In this document: piece by piece, positions 43,383-53,322 of the stretch | Layout of the letters: each line of letters begins with the position of its first letter | Numbering within the stretch: position 1 is the stretch's first letter | DNA from: Corynebacterium callunae DSM 20147 | GTDB lineage: Bacteria; Actinomycetota; Actinomycetes; Mycobacteriales; Mycobacteriaceae | NCBI RefSeq assembly: GCF_000344785.1 | Contig: NC_020553.1 | Span: forward strand, 21,024-85,023 | Direction of reading: 5' to 3' | Length of the DNA: 64,000 bases | Position numbers and translations under genes: made by a program | Notes under the pieces: generated by a model | The model's database searches: none | Seen by the model: the letters and a program-made list of their open reading frames with translations, nothing else | Told to the model about the DNA's origin: nothing

Positions 43383-44980
43383 AAAAAGTCATTGCCCTTG
43401 TGATCGCCATCGTGATGTTTCTCATTCTCATGGTGGTCACCATGATGATTCCCGAGAAAGATCTCTGCGTCGCGGGATCATCAAGCGGCGGTTCTGTCGT
43501 GGTCAATGGTGATTTTGCTTATCCCTCGGACAAGGACGCCACCACGGTCACCTCGGGGTTTGGTGCCCGATGGGGAGAAAACCACAACGGTGTCGATCTC
43601 GCTGGCCCAGCTGGAACACCCATTTATGCCTTTGCTGATGGTCGTGTGATCGCTGCGGCAGATTCCGGGGTTCAGGGCTTCGGCGGGTGGGTTGTGCTGG
43701 AGCACAACATCGACGGCAAACAGATTCAAACAGTTTACGGCCATGAAGAGCCAGGAGGTGTCCACGTGAAAGTAGGTGACAATGTGACAAAAGGCCAGCA
43801 TATTGCCGATATTGGCAATGCAGGACAGTCCACTGGTGCTCACTTGCATTTTGAGGTTATTGAGGGGGATCGTGCAGCAGGAGGAAAAGCTGTTGACCCC
43901 CAGCCGTGGATTGATCAAGCGGAAAAAGGTGTCCCAGAGTCCAGCGGGTCGGCTGATGTTTCAGAAGAATCAGGTGGTTTTGCTGGTCTTAATGCTCGCC
44001 AGCTCACCATTGCAAAACAAATCGTCGCTATTGGCGAAATGATGGGTGTCGATCAAAAAGGCCAGGAGATTGCGGTGGCCACCGCCAAGCATGAATCCCA
44101 GCTCAAGGTGTATGCCAATGATGGATCAGGGGCATATCAGTCTGCTGGTGCCTCTGGTGCTACCCCCGAAGAGCTGCGGAAATCACTGGATTATCCGCAC
44201 GATGCTGTGGGCCATGACCACGCATCAGTGGGAACGTTTCAGCAGCAGGTCGGTTTCTGGGGCACCGTGGAAGAGCTGATGAATCCAGCTATTAATGCCA
44301 AGAAGTTTTATGAAGCGCTCGGCAAAGTCGATTATCGCTCCATGTCGGTAGGTCAGGCTGCATCAACGGTGCAAGGAAATGCCACCGGCACTGGCGTCTA
44401 TGAAAGTGAAGCTGGATTGGCTGCGCAGCTTGTGGAGCATTTCAAAGGCTCGGGTTCTGAGTTGTCACCGGAAGAAATTGAGGCTCTCGGCAATGCTGTC
44501 GCCCCCGCAGGTGGTGATTGTGGACAGTCCAGCAGCAGTGAAGGTGGTGCGCTTGCTGCTAGTGGCATGGGTGGTCGCATTCTCTCGATTGCGCAAGGTC
44601 AGTTCGGTCACCCTTATGTCTGGGGTGGTGGAGATACCACTGGCCCAACTAGTGGTTTATCTGGTGGGGAGAAAGGTTTCGACTGCTCAGGATTTGTGCT
44701 CTATGCGGTGTTTAAGGCTTCTGGAGGAACGATCTCACTGCCTCATAACACCGTCGCACAGATGAATGATCCTCATTTAAAGCCTGTGAGCTGGGAGGAT
44801 CGGCAACCTGGTGATCTGATTTATGTCGGTGAACCCGGTCAAGAACACCATGTGGCGATTTATTCAGGCCTGGAAAACGGCACCGACATGTGGGTTGAAG
44901 CTCAGGATTTCGGCGTTCCGTCGGGGAAGTATCCCGTGCGCCATGGCGAAAAACTGCAAGTGATGAGAATCGGAGAATAG
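43379..44980 (+). CDS. conjugation cell-wall hydrolase: M23 peptidase plus NlpC/P60
   Basis: This 533-residue product has an N-terminal membrane anchor (VIALVIAIVMFLILMVVTMMI). An M23 (LytM) domain has GARWGENHNGVDLAGPAGTP and GAHLHFEV (zinc His and Asp, about residues 60-165). A middle region has KHESQLKVYANDGSGAYQS and GTFQQQVGFWG, with the lysozyme-like fold and glutamate used by transfer lytic enzymes (about 225-360). The C-terminal NlpC/P60 domain has FDCSGFVLYAV (Cys, about 435) and EHHVAIYSG (His, about 490). It locally opens peptidoglycan so the transfer complex can cross. Confidence 0.88.
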   Translation: MKKVIALVIAIVMFLILMVVTMMIPEKDLCVAGSSSGGSVVVNGDFAYPSDKDATTVTSGFGARWGENHNGVDLAGPAGTPIYAFADGRVIAAADSGVQGFGGWVVLEHNIDGKQIQTVYGHEEPGGVHVKVGDNVTKGQHIADIGNAGQSTGAHLHFEVIEGDRAAGGKAVDPQPWIDQAEKGVPESSGSADVSEESGGFAGLNARQLTIAKQIVAIGEMMGVDQKGQEIAVATAKHESQLKVYANDGSGAYQSAGASGATPEELRKSLDYPHDAVGHDHASVGTFQQQVGFWGTVEELMNPAINAKKFYEALGKVDYRSMSVGQAASTVQGNATGTGVYESEAGLAAQLVEHFKGSGSELSPEEIEALGNAVAPAGGDCGQSSSSEGGALAASGMGGRILSIAQGQFGHPYVWGGGDTTGPTSGLSGGEKGFDCSGFVLYAVFKASGGTISLPHNTVAQMNDPHLKPVSWEDRQPGDLIYVGEPGQEHHVAIYSGLENGTDMWVEAQDFGVPSGKYPVRHGEKLQVMRIGE

Positions 44981-44986
44981 GACACC

Positions 44987-45574
44987 ATGATGAAAATGCT
45001 CAAGAGGTGGCCGGTTGTGGCCACGGTGCTCACAGCACTTGCACTGGGGGCGTGCTCACCGTCACCAGAAAAGCTTGCTGAGCAGGGCAGTGACGTTGGA
45101 TTATCGACGCCACCGATCACCACCTGGGAACAGCCAGCATTACCTGCGCCTTTTACCGATGTTGATCAAAGTAACCCCGACGATGTGGCACAAGCTGTGG
45201 TGACAGAGCTATTTCGGTGGAAGCCACAAGAAGGGGATCTCTCTCCGGCTGATGCCGCAGAGCGTGCGACCGCGCTCATGACTGAGTCTTGTATCGCCAG
45301 ATATAAAAACTCCTGGTCGGCCATGATGGGGCTGCCTGGATCGTTGTGGCAGTCGTGGATGGAAGCACACACCACGCCGACAACCACGGTGACCGAAGCT
45401 CGTGATCCACGACCTGCTGATGAAGAAATGCGCTCCTACCGCCAATACGCGGTAACCGTTGTCGCGGATAATCCCACACCAACCACGATCACTTACAACG
45501 TGATGGTGGTCGTCGACAAGCTCGGCTGGTGGCAAGTCAGTGATATTCGCATTGATCCCCCTGTCATTACATAA
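44987..45574 (+). CDS. lipoprotein of transfer operon
   Basis: This 195-residue product has a lipoprotein signal (VVATVLTALALGACSPSPE) with the lipobox cysteine at about residue 22. The mature domain (DDVAQAVVTELFRWKPQEGDLSPADAAERATALMTESCIARYKN ... VVVDKLGWWQVSDIRI) has an NTF2/VirB8-like outline of helices and then strands. It begins six bases behind the wall-hydrolase stop with GAGAATAGGA upstream. Probably a peripheral piece of the secretion complex. Confidence 0.65.
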   Translation: MMKMLKRWPVVATVLTALALGACSPSPEKLAEQGSDVGLSTPPITTWEQPALPAPFTDVDQSNPDDVAQAVVTELFRWKPQEGDLSPADAAERATALMTESCIARYKNSWSAMMGLPGSLWQSWMEAHTTPTTTVTEARDPRPADEEMRSYRQYAVTVVADNPTPTTITYNVMVVVDKLGWWQVSDIRIDPPVIT

Positions 45575-45578
45575 ATCA

Positions 45579-45643
45579 ATAAAGACATAAATACGTCTTT
45601 ACATACTTCGATCTTTACGCCTACATTTCAAGGAGAATCCCTC
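45579..45643 (+). promoter_or_regulatory. AT-rich gap with inverted repeat before the 227-residue gene
   Basis: AAAGACATAAATACGTCTTT is an inverted repeat, followed by a spacer and AAGGAG at the next ATG. It may separate the front and rear transcripts of the transfer region by partial termination or hold a secondary promoter. Confidence 0.4.
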
Positions 45644-46327
45644 ATGACCACCGCAAATGGCCAGTGGCAAGAAGTCAAAGACCTCGTCAATGACCACATT
45701 GACGAACTGAAAACCATGTCCCACACAGACATCAAAGAGTTCGCCAAAGAGCATAAACTCATGACCAAATCTGGCTTCCCAAAGCTCAAGACGGTGTTGA
45801 AAACCAAGGGCATTGACTACGAAGCCCTACGCGATGAAGCCAGCCAGCAACGTGCCGAAGATTTGGAAGCTCGGGCTGAAACCATCGCCGATGAAGCCAA
45901 GAATGGCCCAGAAATCCGACTCCACAGTGCTGCGATTGACCGCGATGGACAGGGCAGCTTTGCCATCGTTGATTCCTCCTCCCAGGCTGTGTGGTACGGA
46001 AAGTTCTTTGACGATGATCGCATCTGGACCAAGGGAGATCCCGTCTCTGCAGAACAGTCCGCCGCTGATAAAGCCGTCTGGATTGCAGGTAAAGCAGTTG
46101 CTTTGTCTGGTGCGTCTGCTGGCTCACTCATCTTGGGTGTCACCCACCCTGACCTCGACGTTGACGAGCTAGTCCGTGCTGGCGTGCGCAATAACGTCGC
46201 TGTCACCATCGTGTTTGAAGAAGATAGCTTTGCCGTGTCCATGGCAGAAACTCCTGGCTTTATGAAGTGGCAAGAATATGACTTGCAGCAGCTTCTCGAC
46301 CTCGGCGACGACGAGGATGAATCGTAA
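45644..46327 (+). CDS. uncharacterised transfer-operon protein
   Basis: This 227-residue acidic product starts at the ATG at 45644, AAGGAG upstream. The first 90 residues are helical and charged (QEVKDLVNDHIDELKTMSHTDIKEFAKEHKLM). The rest (IRLHSAAIDRDGQGSFAIVDSSSQAVWYGKFF ... AADKAVWIAGKAVALSGASAGSLILGVTHPDLDVDELV) has the strand and helix order of an RNase H-like or similar alpha/beta fold. No family is recognised. It overlaps the coupling-protein gene by one base. Confidence 0.58.
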   Translation: MTTANGQWQEVKDLVNDHIDELKTMSHTDIKEFAKEHKLMTKSGFPKLKTVLKTKGIDYEALRDEASQQRAEDLEARAETIADEAKNGPEIRLHSAAIDRDGQGSFAIVDSSSQAVWYGKFFDDDRIWTKGDPVSAEQSAADKAVWIAGKAVALSGASAGSLILGVTHPDLDVDELVRAGVRNNVAVTIVFEEDSFAVSMAETPGFMKWQEYDLQQLLDLGDDEDES

Positions 46328-48078
46328 TGGCTGGTAAAGATAATGCACGTAATCTCTCTCAGCCCACGAGCAACCGTGATGCCTATGTCACGCTCGCGAT
46401 TGTGGGCTGTGTACTCGGAGTGACCTGGGGATATTCCCTGTGTAGGTTGATTGCCCTTCGTGTTGCAGGTGATTCCACCACCAGTGTGGACTGGAACCCC
46501 ATTGTCATTGTGATTAGCATTGCGAAAGGCCACGGACAGTGGGGAATGATCGAAACCCTCGTGGCCGTCGGCGCACTTGCGATCGTTGCGGCACTGATTA
46601 CTGGAATCATGGCCTTAAACAAAGCTGTGGCCAAGCCAGAGAAGAAAACGCGTGTTGACCATGTAACTAAGCATCTTGCCAGCAAATCGGATATTAAATC
46701 ACTGAGCAAAGACGCAGCAGCAGCTACTGCGCAGCGCCTCCACGGTGAAGATTTCGCCGAACATCACCCTGGTCTGCGATTTGGCCATGAAGTATCCACT
46801 GGTATTGGGCTTTATGGCGGGTGGGAAGATCTTCACCTTGTTATTGCCGGCCCACGTATCGGTAAGACCACGAGTTCGGTGATTCCCGCAATCATTGAGG
46901 CACCTGGTGCTGTGGTGACCACCTCCAATAAGGGCGATATTGTTCGTGACACGATTGCGCTGGCTCAGCACCGAGGCCAGGATTGGGTCTTTGATCCGCA
47001 AGAACTCTCCCCGATCGGCAACCATGCGTGGTTTTATGATCCACTGTCCTATATCCGATCAGACGAAAACAATATGGATGCCGCAGCCAGTGCGTTAGCC
47101 TCGATGTTTGCCAGCCCGTATATGCCGAAAAACGGTGGGGGAGATAGCTATTTCCCTTCCTCAGCACGCACATTGCTCACCGGCTTATTGCTGGCAGCAG
47201 CAGTTCGCAACCTTCCAATTTCGGAGGTGTTGCTGTGGGCGAACAATGAGCGAGACCGTGAACCACTCGATCTGCTCGGGGAATATCCAGAATTCGATTT
47301 TTGGCGCAAGACCCTAACAGGTATTTACGACCTCACCGAAAAAACCAGGTCTGGTGTTTTCGGCCAGGCGCAAAACATGGTTAACGTCTTTGCCCGCGCT
47401 GAGGTGCGCAAATGGGTCGAACCAAACCCAGGACGCACAGAGTTTGTGCCTGCTGATTTTGTGCGTGACGCGCAGCCAACGCTGTATTTGCTCAGTAAGG
47501 AAGGCCCACGATCTGTAGGTATTTTGACCACAATCCTCACCGTTGCGGTGATGGAGGCAGCTGAAGCCTACGGTGAAGCACAGCATAACGGGCGTCTGCC
47601 CGTGCCGATGGTGTGCGCACTTGATGAGTGCGCCAACACCGTGCTGTGGGAAGAATTGCCCAATGTCGTCTCCCACTACGGTTCACGCGGCATTATCCTG
47701 CTGGTCTACTTGCAGTCTTATAGCCAGGGAATTAACTGTTGGGGCAAGGAAAAGATGGAGGCACTGTGGTCGGCTATGACCATTAAGTGCGTTGGTGGTG
47801 GTATTTCCGACGAAGAACTCACCAAACGCCTGTCAGAACTGATTGGCACGCACGAGGAGTACCAAAGCTCCACCTCACGAGGAAGTAGCGGCGACCGCTC
47901 CACCTCACGATCAGTGCGGGAAAAGACCACGATGACCCCAGCGGAAATCGCTGCATTGCCGAAAGGTCGCTGGATCATTCAGTCCGTGGGGCGTCGTCCG
48001 ATGATCGGTGTGACAGAGCCGTTTTTCCAGCGGAAATGGGATCAAGAAACCTCATCACTACTCAATATTTCAGCATAA
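46327..48078 (+). CDS. VirD4/TraG-type coupling protein
   Basis: This 583-residue product has two N-terminal membrane segments (VTLAIVGCVLGVTWGYSLC and TLVAVGALAIVAALITGIMAL), Walker A GPRIGKTTSS (about residues 175-184), TSNKGDIVRDT (typical TraG/VirD4 stretch), and Walker B VCALDECANT (about 430) followed by HYGSRGIILLVYLQSYSQG. Coupling proteins bring the relaxase-DNA complex to the T4SS and pump the strand. All key residues are present. It is close to the relaxase gene, as expected. Confidence 0.88.
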   Translation: MAGKDNARNLSQPTSNRDAYVTLAIVGCVLGVTWGYSLCRLIALRVAGDSTTSVDWNPIVIVISIAKGHGQWGMIETLVAVGALAIVAALITGIMALNKAVAKPEKKTRVDHVTKHLASKSDIKSLSKDAAAATAQRLHGEDFAEHHPGLRFGHEVSTGIGLYGGWEDLHLVIAGPRIGKTTSSVIPAIIEAPGAVVTTSNKGDIVRDTIALAQHRGQDWVFDPQELSPIGNHAWFYDPLSYIRSDENNMDAAASALASMFASPYMPKNGGGDSYFPSSARTLLTGLLLAAAVRNLPISEVLLWANNERDREPLDLLGEYPEFDFWRKTLTGIYDLTEKTRSGVFGQAQNMVNVFARAEVRKWVEPNPGRTEFVPADFVRDAQPTLYLLSKEGPRSVGILTTILTVAVMEAAEAYGEAQHNGRLPVPMVCALDECANTVLWEELPNVVSHYGSRGIILLVYLQSYSQGINCWGKEKMEALWSAMTIKCVGGGISDEELTKRLSELIGTHEEYQSSTSRGSSGDRSTSRSVREKTTMTPAEIAALPKGRWIIQSVGRRPMIGVTEPFFQRKWDQETSSLLNISA

Positions 48079-48088
48079 GGAGGATCAT

Positions 48089-48604
48089 ATGGAACCCATG
48101 ATTCATCAATCAGTCAGCGATTTTGTCAAACAAACAATTGCTACCGCCATCGGCGATACAGTTCTTGAAGCAGTCAATGCCAAGCTCGAAGATCCAGATT
48201 TCAGCGATGAGTTTGAAATGATTGTCGGCAGTGAGATTGAAAAACTCACGACGATCACGACCGCTCCAGAACCACAGTTTAAAAGCGTCGTCGAGTTCGT
48301 TGACCGCTTTATCCGCCCCATGTACGCCACAACGCGAAGTGGTCAAGATCGTGTGAATTGGTCACGGAAGTGGTACACACATCCCGAAGCAGTCACTCGC
48401 CTTAATGCCCTGTGGCGCACCTACGAGCATCTGCGTTCCCGTGATGAAGACGGATTTTTGGAAGAGTTTCTTCGTGTTCATGCTGACTATCACATGCGTC
48501 AGATCATGTCTGAGGATGGTGTCTTTGCACAGTGTTCTGCTCGGGACACCGCATCTGTGCCTCTGCCCGCAGAACCAGCTCACTCCCCTACTCCTACCCA
48601 GTAG
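48089..48604 (+). CDS. DUF4913-like protein
   Basis: This 171-residue product contains FVDRFIRPMYATTRSGQDRVNWSRKWYTHPEAVTRLNALWRTYEHLR (about residues 70-115), the Trp-rich pattern of DUF4913 proteins seen in actinobacterial conjugative elements. The N-terminus is helical and acidic and the C-terminus is disordered. AAGGAGG precedes the ATG at 48089. Linked to the coupling protein and possibly a relaxosome adaptor; this is inferred. Confidence 0.62.
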   Translation: MEPMIHQSVSDFVKQTIATAIGDTVLEAVNAKLEDPDFSDEFEMIVGSEIEKLTTITTAPEPQFKSVVEFVDRFIRPMYATTRSGQDRVNWSRKWYTHPEAVTRLNALWRTYEHLRSRDEDGFLEEFLRVHADYHMRQIMSEDGVFAQCSARDTASVPLPAEPAHSPTPTQ

Positions 48605-48622
48605 TAAAGAAAGGATTGTCTC

Positions 48623-49276
48623 ATGAGTACTCAAGATTTTGATACCCAACTTGCTGAAACTTTCCGGGTGATTGCCAACAGCACGGCCTATCCCCGTCCT
48701 GGGCGAGGACGCAGTATCCGCCCTGGTAAAAACGCTCTACGCCGTATGAAGCTAGGGCGTTTGGTGCAGGACTACCGTGTGGAAATCAGCGAACGACAGC
48801 GCACTGATCTGTCAGATCGCTCCTGGAAAGAACTAGCGGATGAGCTTGATCGCAGGCAGCTGCCCCAGGCTGCCCGCCAAGTTCGAGAAGGCGATCACCG
48901 TGGTGAAATGGCTATCACTACGGTCATGGCCTCCAGCACTCTCGCAGTACTAAGCATAGGTGCAGAAAAATTCACTAACGAAGATCAGCAAAATGCCGAG
49001 CTAGAGCGCATGATAGATTCCCACGCCGAAGAACTCGGCAGTGCAGAACTCCCTGCTGAACTTGATCGGGAACGCGACGCACTTAGTGAAGCTGAATATA
49101 TCGCTGATCTCGAAGAAGTCGGTGCTGATCAAGCAGCAATTGACGCTGAGCTCTTTGCCAGTGAGATAGCCGGTGACCAGCCTGGTGTAGCTATGAATCC
49201 TTATAGCGGTCTGGACTCATCATCGGAGCAATCACCTCAGATTGATCTGGCTGAAAATGTTGAGGTTGAGCTATAA
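48623..49276 (+). CDS. uncharacterised acidic protein, last gene of transfer operon
   Basis: This 217-residue product has a basic front part (PRPGRGRSIRPGKNALRRMKLGRLV), one weakly hydrophobic segment (MAITTVMASSTLAVLSIGAEKF, about residue 93) and a long acidic tail. AAAGGA precedes the ATG at 48623. A strong terminator follows. It could link nucleic acid to the membrane, but no family is recognised. Confidence 0.55.
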   Translation: MSTQDFDTQLAETFRVIANSTAYPRPGRGRSIRPGKNALRRMKLGRLVQDYRVEISERQRTDLSDRSWKELADELDRRQLPQAARQVREGDHRGEMAITTVMASSTLAVLSIGAEKFTNEDQQNAELERMIDSHAEELGSAELPAELDRERDALSEAEYIADLEEVGADQAAIDAELFASEIAGDQPGVAMNPYSGLDSSSEQSPQIDLAENVEVEL

Positions 49277-49288
49277 CGCTCTCTTAGC

Positions 49289-49328
49289 CAAGTGGTGCCG
49301 GTGGTATTCATACCACCGGCACCACTTG
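49289..49328. terminator. strong convergent terminator of transfer operon and relaxase
   Basis: CAAGTGGTGCCGGTGGTA pairs with TACCACCGGCACCACTTG as an 18-bp perfect stem with a four-base loop. It lies between the convergent ends of the T4SS operon and the relaxase gene and can stop both. Confidence 0.8.
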
Positions 49329-49332
49329 TGCT

Positions 49333-52300
49333 TTATAGTTCTAGACCAGAATTATTACTGCGGTGTTGCTCAGATAGGCTGTATTGAGAAGACGGTGTCT
49401 GCTCCTCATCATCGTGAGCGCGTAGTGCATCAAAAAGCTCCTCACGTGCTGATTCAAGCTTGTCATGCAAAATCTGCGGCGCTGTCTCCGATAGCTCTGC
49501 TTTAAGAACTCTCACTTCCTTGCTGATCTTCGCCTCATCGAAAATAGCATCACTGAGGTCAGCACCATCAAAGCTCACTGTTTTCAGCTCAGCGCGTGAG
49601 AAATCCACACCACAAATCCCCGTTGTCGCAAATGTTGTCCGCTCTAGATGAGCATCCGTGAAGTCGGCACCCGAAAGATCACACCCAATCCACCTGGTCT
49701 GCTTAAAAGCAGAGTCTCCTTCGCCTATCCGAACACCGACAAACGATGAGTCCACCATTGTGGACTGCTTAAAGCTCGTGCGGTGGAATACCGCATTATC
49801 AAACGCAGCACCTGTGAAATCACAGTCCACAAACCGCAGATTCGACAAATCACGCCCACGGAAGTCCACCTGGCTAAAGTCTTGACCTTCCACAATGCCC
49901 TTTTCAGGCAACACATAATCGAGCTCGCGCAGCTTATGACCAGCAGGAACAATATCTGCACGGGTGGCCTGCGCCCACTGATAAAGTTCGTCATCCATGC
50001 CCATAAACCGTGGTGGAAGAGCTGGAACAAAGTTCGTCGACTGCTCAGGCACATGCTGGCGAAGTCGATGAGCAATCACCGCACCCACATCACGTGAGCC
50101 TTCCAACCCATCAAAAACTCCATCAATGGCGGTGTAGTCAATGCCATGACGAGAAAGATCCACTACTGCGGTAGCAATACGCTCCACCGTGGTCTCATCT
50201 AGCTCATCGACAATAGTGACCGGTAATGCTTGATCAAGAACACGACGAATGTGTGGCTCGACAATCTCTCGTCGCCACTGTGAGGTCAACAGATCGTGCG
50301 CGGTGCCGTACAACTGTGCGGCACGTTGTGGACTATCAGCGTCAGTGCGCAGCTGCTGATAGATATCAATCGCACTTCGTTGGCCGGTATCACGGGCAAC
50401 AATGCGCTCTAGAACATCTCGTGCAGTGTCAGGAGCACGATCACCAGACATGTGCCAGTGACCATCCTCAGACTCTAAATCAATAGCAATATCAGTAGAG
50501 ACATAGACGTGGTTTTGCTTCTTGCCACGAGTTAAGGCCACATATAGTCCACGGCGCTCTGTTTCTTCTCCCACCACTGCACGCGTGACATCAACAGTGA
50601 CACCTTGAGCGCGGTGAATGGTGGCGGCATACCCTAGCTGGAGGTGATCACGAACGTAACCAGCAGGGATTAAGACATCCTGGTTGCGCTCACTATGACG
50701 GGCAATGACACTGCCGTCATCGCCGATAGCCACCACTGTAAAGCGACTACCGTTAAGGATTTTCACGCCATTTATGGTGGTGTTTTTGCGCGCTAAGATC
50801 GTATCGCCACACCATGCTCGGTGGCCGGTACCCAGATCAACGAAGCGTCCTTCAACATCAATATCGTCGTTGGCGATGCATGATTGTTGGATCAGCGTAT
50901 TGGCAATATCGACATCAGCGCGACGCGAGGCAATAAGAATTCCGCTGCGTCCTGCATCAAGATCAGCGATATGATCACGGACTGCTTGGTCAATCATGTC
51001 GCTGCGTTGACCGCCATGAATCCAGTCTCGGCGGGCATAAAGATCAAGCCCTGTAGCGTCACCTTGACGAATTAACAGGCCGGCACGTGCCTGATCATCG
51101 TCACTACCCATGCGCATGACTTGATCAAGTTCAACTGAGTCATCGTGTTTAACGATGGTGCGGAAAAGTCCACCTGTTTCCACAGCATCAAGCTGATATG
51201 GGTCTCCCACCATGCGCACAACAGCGCCTGTTTCTTGTGCGATCTCGACTATTGCTGCCAAGTCAGCAGTGGTGGCCATGCCCGCTTCATCAACTAACAG
51301 CATGTCGCCTGGGGCAATATCAACACCTAAAGCGGTCACATCATGTGGGCGATCTCCGACTATTCCACGCCAACGATAGGTCAGTGACGCAAGCGTGCGA
51401 CCATCGGATTTAATGTCTTTACTAAGGTTCTCAGCTGCGACAGCAGAAGGCGCTAAGCCAATAACGTTGTGTCCATTGCTACGCCAAATATCGGCAACAA
51501 CAGACATAGAAGCAGTCTTGCCGGTACCTGCTGGGCCAACACCAGCGGTGACTTGGTTTCCTGATTCCACGAGGTGTCGAACCAATAATTCCTGCCCACG
51601 GTTGAGATCAAACCCGGTGTTGGCTGCGTGATCACGCAGTGCCTGATCAACATCCATGCGGGTAGAAACATAGCCAGTGAGTTCATCAAGTGCGTCTAAA
51701 ACGCGGCGTTCTTCAGCCAGGGTGGCGTGCGCTGTGAGCACGACAGACTCTAAATCACGGTCAACAGTAAGCCCATTATCGCGGAGTAAAGCACGTGGAA
51801 GTGGCGCAGAAGGAGTATCTGTCACCGTCATAATCAGGTGCTCATAGGCGAAGTGGAGTGCGTCGTGGCGGACCTGATCTTCGATGTTTTCGGTGGAAAA
51901 CCGCCATGCGTTAAGGCGCATGGATAGCTCTGTATCGAGGTGTCGCGGGGAGAAATGAGCGCGTCGTTGACGTGCTCCATCAACTGCTTCGCGAGCAAGA
52001 TCTTCCACACATACGCGGTAATCATCGTCGCTGTGGCCGGGGAAATACGGGCGCTGATCGCGTGCGGCACGAATAGTGGCACGGATTTTTTGTACATCTG
52101 CTTGACCCATCCAGGTCTCACGATGGTCTTTAAGCGACTGTCCTTTCTTCTTTGCATCACGGGTATCAAGGATTGCCTGCTGCCATAATTGGTAGCGTGC
52201 TCGTGCACTGGGCTGGTGTCCGTGGGTGCGGGCATAGTCTGCGGCATAGCGTTCATAGACTGGACGAGCATTGAGACGACGAGAAGAAAACTGCTCAATG

Positions 52301-53322
52301 AGCTCATCACTAATGCCTTCAATCTCCCATATTGAGGCTTTTCCTTCCTCTGTGACGCGTTCACGAAACGCAAATCCCAGCTCCTGCGAGAGTCGCTGAG
52401 TCATCATACGGTTATACAGCTGGCTCATCTTTGCGGAGTTTTTAAACAAAAATCGCGTATCTAATGCCCGCCACGTTGCTGCGTCTTGTGGTGATAATCC
52501 AGCCTCGGCAGCTGCTTGAACCTTGTTGGAAATCAGGCAGTGGGTGTGTAGATCTGGCTCTCCTGCACGAGTGTCATAGTGGACAAAGGTCGCAGCAAGC
52601 ATGCCTGCTGCTTTAATTTGTCGCTCACTGCGTGCACCAGTACGGGTAAATAACAGATTATCTTCAATGTATCCGAGCGCATCTTTGACGCATCTGGTGT
52701 GAATATCTTGGATAGCTTGGCGGGTGTCATCGTCGCCTAACGCCCACGCAATAGAGACGGATTTAGCGGGAGAAAATGTTAGATCCATGCCAGCGACAGG
52801 CTGGCGAACGTTGTTTTTTTGATCATTAAGCCACGCCAAAATCTCACGAGGCTTAGCATTGTGTGCGCCAGATTCACGCTCATAGAAGGGACGAGCGATC
52901 TGTAATGCAAGATCAGAGCGTTGCTTGACTGTTAAAAGTTGTCCAGTTTGTTTCTTTAGTTGTGCCTCAGCTTTTTTAATTTCTTCTAAGACTTCTACCC
53001 CCTTAGAGTAGGTAGGATATTGTCTACCTAGCTGGGTATCTTTGACTAACGCACCATTTTTCACTCGCTCTTCCGCGTCGGGGTGCAGTCCTTCGCCATA
53101 AAGAGCGGCCATTTGAAACTCTTCAACCACACCGTCTTGTGCCAGTGTGGTCTTGCCTAGACCGGAAATTCCGCGTCCAAACCAGCGTCCTGGGGGCGTT
53201 CCGGTGGCTTCATAGTAATCATGAAGTGAGGTTTCTGGGCGGGTTATATCGTCATGAGATGCCACAGATCCTAAGAGATAGGCGTAGCCATCTCCGGCGT
53301 GAACTGCTCTCATGGACAACAT
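49333..53322 (-). CDS. traA: MobF-type relaxase-helicase TraA with C-terminal pentapeptide repeats
   Basis: This 1329-residue product begins MLSMRAVHAGDGYAYLLGSV. The TrwC/TraI relaxase domain has GMDLTFSPAKSVSIAWAL and the metal-binding HYDTRAGEPDLHTHCLI (three His, about residues 254-270). A RecD-like helicase follows: Walker A GVGPAGTGKTASM (about 597), LLVDEAGM (about 672), MVGDPYQLDAV, and ATIHRAQGVTVD with LYVALTRGKKQNHVYV (about 900-950). Residues about 1145-1265 are pentapeptide repeats (FSQVDFRGRDLSNLRFVDCDF, GCDLSGADFTDAHLERTTF and more), an unusual ending for a relaxase. It nicks oriT, stays bound to the 5' end and unwinds the strand. ATG at 53313 is an alternative start. Confidence 0.9.
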   Translation of the reverse strand: MLSMRAVHAGDGYAYLLGSVASHDDITRPETSLHDYYEATGTPPGRWFGRGISGLGKTTLAQDGVVEEFQMAALYGEGLHPDAEERVKNGALVKDTQLGRQYPTYSKGVEVLEEIKKAEAQLKKQTGQLLTVKQRSDLALQIARPFYERESGAHNAKPREILAWLNDQKNNVRQPVAGMDLTFSPAKSVSIAWALGDDDTRQAIQDIHTRCVKDALGYIEDNLLFTRTGARSERQIKAAGMLAATFVHYDTRAGEPDLHTHCLISNKVQAAAEAGLSPQDAATWRALDTRFLFKNSAKMSQLYNRMMTQRLSQELGFAFRERVTEEGKASIWEIEGISDELIEQFSSRRLNARPVYERYAADYARTHGHQPSARARYQLWQQAILDTRDAKKKGQSLKDHRETWMGQADVQKIRATIRAARDQRPYFPGHSDDDYRVCVEDLAREAVDGARQRRAHFSPRHLDTELSMRLNAWRFSTENIEDQVRHDALHFAYEHLIMTVTDTPSAPLPRALLRDNGLTVDRDLESVVLTAHATLAEERRVLDALDELTGYVSTRMDVDQALRDHAANTGFDLNRGQELLVRHLVESGNQVTAGVGPAGTGKTASMSVVADIWRSNGHNVIGLAPSAVAAENLSKDIKSDGRTLASLTYRWRGIVGDRPHDVTALGVDIAPGDMLLVDEAGMATTADLAAIVEIAQETGAVVRMVGDPYQLDAVETGGLFRTIVKHDDSVELDQVMRMGSDDDQARAGLLIRQGDATGLDLYARRDWIHGGQRSDMIDQAVRDHIADLDAGRSGILIASRRADVDIANTLIQQSCIANDDIDVEGRFVDLGTGHRAWCGDTILARKNTTINGVKILNGSRFTVVAIGDDGSVIARHSERNQDVLIPAGYVRDHLQLGYAATIHRAQGVTVDVTRAVVGEETERRGLYVALTRGKKQNHVYVSTDIAIDLESEDGHWHMSGDRAPDTARDVLERIVARDTGQRSAIDIYQQLRTDADSPQRAAQLYGTAHDLLTSQWRREIVEPHIRRVLDQALPVTIVDELDETTVERIATAVVDLSRHGIDYTAIDGVFDGLEGSRDVGAVIAHRLRQHVPEQSTNFVPALPPRFMGMDDELYQWAQATRADIVPAGHKLRELDYVLPEKGIVEGQDFSQVDFRGRDLSNLRFVDCDFTGAAFDNAVFHRTSFKQSTMVDSSFVGVRIGEGDSAFKQTRWIGCDLSGADFTDAHLERTTFATTGICGVDFSRAELKTVSFDGADLSDAIFDEAKISKEVRVLKAELSETAPQILHDKLESAREELFDALRAHDDEEQTPSSQYSLSEQHRSNNSGLEL

